Source: Begonia masoniana (Eukaryota > Streptophyta > Magnoliopsida > Cucurbitales > Begoniaceae). Taken from it: a stretch of DNA of 64,000 nt. Positions within the stretch are counted from its first letter, which is position 1. Each line of letters opens with the position of its first letter. The DNA lies in NCBI GenBank assembly GCA_022432975.1, contig CM039509.1:41822209-41886208 (forward strand), read 5' to 3'. The notes under the pieces are model-generated. The model searched no databases, was not told the DNA's origin, and saw only the letters and a program-made list of their open reading frames with translations. Made by a program: the position numbers and the translations under genes. Below, in pieces: positions 57,719 to 64,000 of the stretch.

Positions 57719-59283
57719 TCAAGTTGTCTTTTTTGGTACCCAAACCTTTTGGGTCCTAGTGTTAGGTCTGGTTCCTTTAGGAACCCATTGTAATTTACTA
57801 CCAAGTTTACTTTTTCCTGTTTTAAAAGGACATACATAGGATTTATGTCCTACCTCATTGCAAGCATGGCAAATAGTAGATTTAACAAAGTGATTTTTAT
57901 ATACTTTCTTTTTACTACTCCCATTATATCCAATGCCTGCTCTATCAAAGGTCATTCTTTGATCACTAATCAGCATGTTCAGTTGTTTACTACTATAAGT
58001 GAATTTCTGAACAAGATTATTCAACATCTCATTTTTCTTTTTAAGTTCAGAAACTTCTTTTTCATGCTGATTGTGTTCATTTGCATGCTTCTCGATTAGA
58101 CTTGCATTTTTCTTTTTCAATGAATTGTATTTGGCCTTTAACATGCTAAATTGTTTTACCAGATCATTAAATGCATCTATTAGTTCACCATCTTCATTAT
58201 CACTATCACTTAAAATACTGGAAGAGGAGGAACTAACCTTATCCTCGTGTGCCATGAAGCACAGATTGGCAACCTCTTCTTCTTTTGAGGAAGTGTCACC
58301 TTCACTGTCATCCCAAGTTGCCTTCATAGCCTTCTTCTTAAACTTCTTGGGATTCTTCTTGGCTTGTGGACAGTCTGCCTTCATATGGCCAGGCTTCCCA
58401 CACTCGAAACAGGTGAATTCCTTTTCTCTTTGAGACTTTTCACCTTTTGAAAATCTCCTTCCTTGCATCCTTTTCATTTGGAGGAATTTGCTGAACCTCT
58501 TAGTGATGAGTGCAATAATCTCATCATCTTCTTCTTCTTCTGATTCCTCTTGCTTGTTTGATGAGGCTTTGAGAGCAATGTCCTTTTTCTTGCTGATCTC
58601 TTTCACCTTGAGATCTTCCTTCTTATTAGCTCTCATGGTTATCTCGTGTGTCATGAGAGAGCCAATGAGCTCTTCAAGCTTGAGAACCTTCAGATCCCGA
58701 GCTTCTTGAATGGCTGTCACTTTCGGTTGCCAAGCTCTTGGTAGACACCGAAGGATCTTTCTTACAAGTTCTTCTCCTGAATAAGTCTTACCAAGAACTT
58801 TTACGCTATTAGTAATATTGGTAAAACGAGTAAACATAGAGGATATAGATTCATCCTTTTCCATTGAAAATAATTCATACTCATGTACTAACATACTCAT
58901 TTTGCTCTCCTTTACTTGGTTTGTACCCTCGTGTGTGACTTCCAGTAAGTGCCATATCTCTTGAGCACTTTTACACCTTTGAACTCTATTGAATTCATCA
59001 CGATTTAGTGCACAGTATAGGGTGTTATGGCTTTGGCATTAAGGCTCAGATTTCTCTTATCGGACTCAGTTAATTCAGTAGAGTCCTTAGGGATACTTTT
59101 CCCATCTACAGTTTTCTTGGCCATGAAAGGATCATTCTCTATTATACTCCAAATCTCATAATCCATGGCTTGAACGAATATTATCATTCTTGCCTTCCAA
59201 TAAACATAATCACTGCCATCAAACAGTGGTGGACGAGAAATGGACTGACCCTCAGTGTGTGAGGTGTTTGCGTTGAATGCCAT
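57719..59283 (-). pseudogene. copia gag with two CCHC knuckles
   Basis: Starts MAFNANTSHTEGQSISRPPLF at 59283, the usual DUF4219/UBN2-type copia gag N-terminus (LFDGSDYVYWKARM). A frame change near 59005-59010 separates the first 92 codons from the rest. From 58900 the frame is open 393 codons: the UBN2 region (VHEYELFSMEKDESISSMFTRF), a Lys/Glu-rich stretch, the knuckle CFECGKPGHMKADC, an acidic-Ser region, a coiled-coil (about 58200-58000) and a second knuckle CHACNEVGHKSYVC. Gag packages the RNA into virus-like particles. Two separated knuckles with a coiled coil between them also appear in the plus-strand relative. Confidence 0.9.
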
Positions 59284-59336
59284 AGTAAATATATCTCACA
59301 GAATATTCAAACGCAACTTAGACAATGATTAACCTT

Positions 59337-59348
59337 GCTCTGATACCA
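59337..59348 (-). other. primer-binding site of the copia element
   Basis: TGGTATCAGAGC on the minus strand, initiator tRNA-Met type, two bases from the 5' LTR end at 59351. Confidence 0.92.
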
Positions 59349-59350
59349 AT

Positions 59351-62300
59351 TGTAGGATCGAGATTGTCTAAGAGGGGGGTGAATTAGACCTTTTTAATTT
59401 TCTTAAACTAACAGCAAACAAAACAACAGCAAATATAAAAGAGAGAGTAAGGAAATTGACACCAGTGTTTTTACGTGGTTCGGCCAAAAACTGCCTACAT
59501 CCACGCTTCAAGGTTTCCCCCTTGAAGATCCTTAACCTTCTCACGCCATCGGATGATGTTGCTTTAAACGCCATCGGATGATGTTGCTTTAAACGCCATC
59601 GGATGATGTTGCTTTAAACGCCATCGGATGATGTTGCTTTAAACGCCATCGGATGATGTTGCTTTAAACGCCATCGGATGATGTTGCTTTAAACGCCATC
59701 GGATGATGTTGCTTTAAACGCCATCGGATGATGTTGCTTTAAACGCCATCGGATGATGTTGCTTTAAACGCCATCGGATGATGTTGCTTTAAACGCCATC
59801 GGATGATGTTGCTTTAAACGCCATCGGATGATGTTGCTTTAAACGCCATCGGATGATGTTGCTTTAAACGCCATCGGATGATGTTGCTTTAAACGCCATC
59901 GGATGATGTTGCTTTAAACGCCATCGGATGATGTTGCTTTAAACGCCATCGGATGATGTTGCTTTAAACGCCATCGGATGATGTTGCTTTAAACGCCATC
60001 GGATGATGTTGCTTTAAACGCCATCGGATGATGTTGCTTTAAACGCCATCGGATGATGTTGCTTTAAACGCCATCGGATGATGTTGCTTTAAACGCCATC
60101 GGATGATGTTGCTTTAAACGCCATCGGATGATGTTGCTTTAAACGCCATCGGATGATGTTGCTTTAAACGCCATCGGATGATGTTGCTTTAAACGCCATC
60201 GGATGATGTTGCTTTAAACGCCATCGGATGATGTTGCTTTAAACGCCATCGGATGATGTTGCTTTAAACGCCATCGGATGATGTTGCTTTAAACGCCATC
60301 GGATGATGTTGCTTTAAACGCCATCGGATGATGTTGCTTTAAACGCCATCGGATGATGTTGCTTTAAACGCCATCGGATGATGTTGCTTTAAACGCCATC
60401 GGATGATGTTGCTTTAAACGCCATCGGATGATGTTGCTTTAAACGCCATCGGATGATGTTGCTTTAAACGCCATCGGATGATGTTGCTTTAAACGCCATC
60501 GGATGATGTTGCTTTAAACGCCATCGGATGATGTTGCTTTAAACGCCATCGGATGATGTTGCTTTAAACGCCATCGGATGATGTTGCTTTAAACGCCATC
60601 GGATGATGTTGCTTTAAACGCCATCGGATGATGTTGCTTTAAACGCCATCGGATGATGTTGCTTTAAACGCCATCGGATGATGTTGCTTTAAACGCCATC
60701 GGATGATGTTGCTTTAAACGCCATCGGATGATGTTGCTTTAAACGCCATCGGATGATGTTGCTTTAAACGCCATCGGATGATGTTGCTTTAAACGCCATC
60801 GGATGATGTTGCTTTAAACGCCATCGGATGATGTTGCTTTAAACGCCATCGGATGATGTTGCTTTAAACGCCATCGGATGATGTTGCTTTAAACGCCATC
60901 GGATGATGTTGCTTTAAACGCCATCGGATGATGTTGCTTTAAACGCCATCGGATGATGTTGCTTTAAACGCCATCGGATGATGTTGCTTTAAACGCCATC
61001 GGATGATGTTGCTTTAAACGCCATCGGATGATGTTGCTTTAAACGCCATCGGATGATGTTGCTTTAAACGCCATCGGATGATGTTGCTTTAAACGCCATC
61101 GGATGATGTTGCTTTAAACGCCATCGGATGATGTTGCTTTAAACGCCATCGGATGATGTTGCTTTAAACGCCATCGGATGATGTTGCTTTAAACGCCATC
61201 GGATGATGTTGCTTTAAACGCCATCGGATGATGTTGCTTTAAACGCCATCGGATGATGTTGCTTTAAACGCCATCGGATGATGTTGCTTTAAACGCCATC
61301 GGATGATGTTGCTTTAAACGCCATCGGATGATGTTGCTTTAAACGCCATCGGATGATGTTGCTTTAAACGCCATCGGATGATGTTGCTTTAAACGCCATC
61401 GGATGATGTTGCTTTAAACGCCATCGGATGATGTTGCTTTAAACGCCATCGGATGATGTTGCTTTAAACGCCATCGGATGATGTTGCTTTAAACGCCATC
61501 GGATGATGTTGCTTTAAACGCCATCGGATGATGTTGCTTTAAACGCCATCGGATGATGTTGCTTTAAACGCCATCGGATGATGTTGCTTTAAACGCCATC
61601 GGATGATGTTGCTTTAAACGCCATCGGATGATGTTGCTTTAAACGCCATCGGATGATGTTGCTTTAAACGCCATCGGATGATGTTGCTTTAAACGCCATC
61701 GGATGATGTTGCTTTAAACGCCATCGGATGATGTTGCTTTAAACGCCATCGGATGATGTTGCTTTAAACGCCATCGGATGATGTTGCTTTAAACGCCATC
61801 GGATGATGTTGCTTTAAACGCCATCGGATGATGTTGCTTTAAACGCCATCGGATGATGTTGCTTTAAACGCCATCGGATGATGTTGCTTTAAACGCCATC
61901 GGATGATGTTGCTTTAAACGCCATCGGATGATGTTGCTTTAAACGCCATCGGATGATGTTGCTTTAAACGCCATCGGATGATGTTGCTTTAAAAGGTATC
62001 GGATGATGTTACTTTAAACGCCATCGGATGATGTTGCTTTAAACGCCATCGGATGATGTTGCTTTAAACGCCATCGGATGATGAATCATTTTGTCGTTTA
62101 GCAATCGGATGATAAATCTTTGAACGCCATCGGATGATGTTCTTTGAACAACTTTATTTTTGTCGTTTAGCTGGCGGATGATATAGCTCTTTGAACGACT
62201 CCGCTTTCGTCGTTTTGCGATCGGATAATGTAGCTCTTCGAACGACTTTGATTTTGTCGTTTTGCTATCGGATGAAGTAGTCTTTGACCGACTTCACTTT

Positions 62301-62598
62301 TTGTCGTTTAGCGACAGGTGGATGCAACTCTTTTCTTCTTCAATCGGTGGATGTAACCTTTTCTTCTTCAATCAGTGGATATAACTCTATTTATTAGTTT
62401 TTCAGCCCCGTTATACTATTTAGCCCTGTACACTCAACCACAATTGTTAGAAAACTAAAATACCCTCTCCAAGGGCATTTCCAACCGATTAACTTCATAT
62501 GCAAACCTCATTTTTCTCATTTAATAAATATAATCAAATTACATTACTAAACACATCATCAAAAACATATTTAGACTTAAACACTACTTAAGTCAACG
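59351..62598 (-). repeat. 5' LTR of the copia element, expanded to 3248 bp
   Basis: 59351-59542 matches 50420-50612 of the partner LTR, and about 61990-62598 matches 51220-51831. Between them the partner's roughly 600 bp (50613 onwards) is missing and a 2.5-kb array of 25-bp units stands instead. The terminal base is mutated (minus-strand CGTTGAC for TGTTGAC), but the flanking duplication ctaca confirms the end. Confidence 0.9.
59544..62083. repeat. 25-bp tandem array, about 101 units
   Basis: The unit is cgccatcggatgatg followed by ttgctttaaa, repeated head to tail. Unit starts fall exactly every 25 bp from 59544 to 62044 (101 full units), then a partial unit. All read as identical except unit 99 (start 61994), which begins aggtatcgg and has an a for g in the ttgct part. 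This degree of homogeneity is typical of a young satellite or minisatellite. It is embedded in an LTR. Confidence 0.95.
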
Positions 62599-62603
62599 CT
62601 ACA

Positions 62604-63744
62604 TACATCATCAATTTACATCATTCTAGCCATCAACTTTCTAGCACTTTGTGGTATAGGCCAATCGGCCAAACACATATAATATACACTTACTTGGAGT
62701 CTTTAGCAATAAAATGAAGTCTGATCACTTTCCTTGGTGATTTGCAAACCTGTATAGCATGTGAATCAAACAATCAACATCACATTGAAATTTCATAACT
62801 CAATCATGCATAACATTTATCACACTTATCCAATTCAAGAAACTTAAAATCAAATGGCTCAAGCATCCAAATCAAAATAGCCTTAAACATCAAGCAACCA
62901 AAATCAACCATTTCATCTTTAAATCTCGGAATATAACCCAAAAATGGCTAAACTTCAAAAATTCATAACCTTTGATACACTTATCCAAATGCTTCCCTTC
63001 CAATGCCAAAAGTTCACTCAAGGTATCTATTTTCTCATACCAAAATCATTTACCAAGTCGAAATCATTAGGTTGAACTAACATATCAAAATCAAAACATG
63101 TCTAGATTTTTATCTTTGAACGCTTATTCAACTTTAGAAATTCTTAACTTTCACCATACTTAATCAATTCATGTAATTCCAAAGCCCATGCTTCCATTAA
63201 AGTGTCTATTATATCCTACTAAAACATTTTAGCAAGATAAAATTATGAAGAGGGTTTAAAATACCAAAACAAAAACATGCCCTGAAAACTCATTACAGTT
63301 TTTGCCTCAACTTTGAAAAATCATAACTTTAAATATACTTATCCGATTGCATAAATTTCAATGCCCATGGATCACTCAAAGAGTCTACTTTAACCTGCCA
63401 AAAGCATTTAACAATTGAAAATCAGTTGGTTGAACCAGATTCATCAAACCCAAAAGTGCCCTACCTTTTTTTTTCAGTTTTGAACATAATTGAACAACTT
63501 GTTGATTTCTTCCATTTCAAACCACAAATAGGCATCACAATAAAATTAAACATCAATAGGCTAAGAAATGGAGAAATGAAAACTCAAATTTGTGCACCAT
63601 ACCCATGGTTCATCAACAGCAATTAAACTCAACAAAACCTCAACTCTTAAGCATTACAACTATAAGAAAGCATAAATCATAACCCATACTATTTTACCTT
63701 GAAGTGCTTGAGAGAAAAGAGAAGTGAAAATTGTGGGAGAGGGA
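62604..63744. other. spacer with ~180-bp degenerate tandem repeats
   Basis: Older sequence continuing the pre-insertion site right of the copia element. From about 62955 three diverged copies of a roughly 180-bp unit follow (starts near 62955, 63135 and 63313). Each has a cataactttnnnatacttatccaa-like block, then a caatgccca-like word, a tcactcaaagtgtcta-like word and a ccaaaancattta-like word. No gene is seen. The short frame at 63426-63626 lies across the repeat and is not convincing. Confidence 0.65.
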
Positions 63745-64000
63745 TGTAGGATCGTGATTGTCTAAGAGGGGGTGAATTAGAAATTTCTTAATCTAATCGA
63801 TTTTAGATATGCAAATTAGGTTTATCTTTTCTTCTCACTTTTTTGGTAATATTGTACTAAAACAGAAAACAATATCAAACAAATAAAAGTAAGAGTGTGA
63901 GAGAGATTAACACCAATATTTTTACGTGGTTCAGCCAAAACCTGCCTACGTCCACGCTTCAAGGTTTCTCCCTTGAAGATCCTTATCTTCTCCTCAGCGA
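63745..64000 (-). repeat. partial LTR of a third copia element of the same family
   Basis: tgtaggatcgtgattgtcta at 63745 matches the left ends of the LTRs at 50420 and 59351, followed by the same ttacgtggttcngccaaaa and cacgcttcaaggttt blocks. In this orientation it is the minus-strand LTR end. The rest lies beyond the window. Confidence 0.88.

Larger units (their letters stand above)
50420..62598 (-). mobile_element. Ty1/copia (Sirevirus-like) retrotransposon, structurally complete
   Basis: Flanked by the 5-bp duplication ctaca (50415-50419 and 62599-62603). The minus-strand order is 5' LTR (62598-59351), primer site, gag, protease, integrase, RT, RNase H, extra ORF, multiple polypurine tracts and 3' LTR (51831-50420). 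Integrase before RT makes it copia. The extra ORF and repeated polypurine tracts fit the Sirevirus lineage. All three coding regions carry a few stops or frameshifts, so it is not autonomous now but is much younger than the relics at the left. The two LTRs differ greatly in length because of a 25-bp tandem array. It landed 31 bp right of the Athila-like element. Confidence 0.93.

Noticed and set aside
59544..62083. CRISPR-like array
   Set aside because: Units are contiguous 25-bp repeats with no spacers, in plant DNA inside an LTR.
50420..62598. Autonomous, active copia element
   Set aside because: Gag has a frame change near 59005, pol has several stops, and the extra ORF is broken. Structure is complete but coding is not.

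Overview
The window is nuclear DNA of a flowering plant, most likely a eudicot. Three ordinary plant genes sit in an AT-rich island between about 10.8 and 25 kb. Both flanks are almost entirely LTR retrotransposons inserted into one another. No bacterial or organellar genes, rRNA, tRNA or CRISPR array is visible. I cannot name the species from sequence alone.

Layout. 1-7162: 3' part of a plus-strand Ty1/copia element of the Sirevirus-like type, with broken gag and pol, an extra ORF after pol, several polypurine tracts and a 3' LTR. It is inserted in the reverse transcriptase region of an older copia relic (7163-9024). 10.8-25 kb: three minus-strand genes, a DnaJ/DUF3444 protein, a plastid-type glucose-6-phosphate dehydrogenase (a ten-exon model I could close in frame) and an intronless DYW-type PPR protein resembling At5g09950/MEF7. 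About 25.75-28.5 kb: 5' end of a plus-strand gypsy element with a decayed gag. 28.5-32.9 kb: a tangle of gypsy LTR pieces in opposing orientations. 32977-50388: a minus-strand Athila-like element that keeps only gag and protease. It is interrupted by a gypsy element without coding capacity (34802-42818) and by a solo gypsy LTR (47517-50160). 50420-62598: a nearly complete but mutated minus-strand Sirevirus-like copia element. 62.6-63.7 kb: about 180-bp degenerate repeats. 63745-64000: start of another LTR of the same copia family.

Four insertions in the right half can be closed by eye through matching 5-bp target-site duplications: ccaac, gaact, gatta and ctaca. They give a relative order, because the gaact and gatta insertions lie inside the ccaac element.

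The most unusual signal is in the copia element at 50420-62598. Its two LTRs should have been identical at insertion, but one is 1412 bp and the other 3248 bp. The longer one contains about 101 head-to-tail, nearly identical 25-bp units, and the shorter one has only about six diverged units of 25-34 bp. This looks like a satellite arising inside an LTR, unless it is an assembly error. A related module (GTCGTTTAG...ATCGG..GATG) also occurs in an unrelated gypsy LTR block at 29.4-30.2 kb. The two copia elements also share a non-canonical third ORF downstream of pol.
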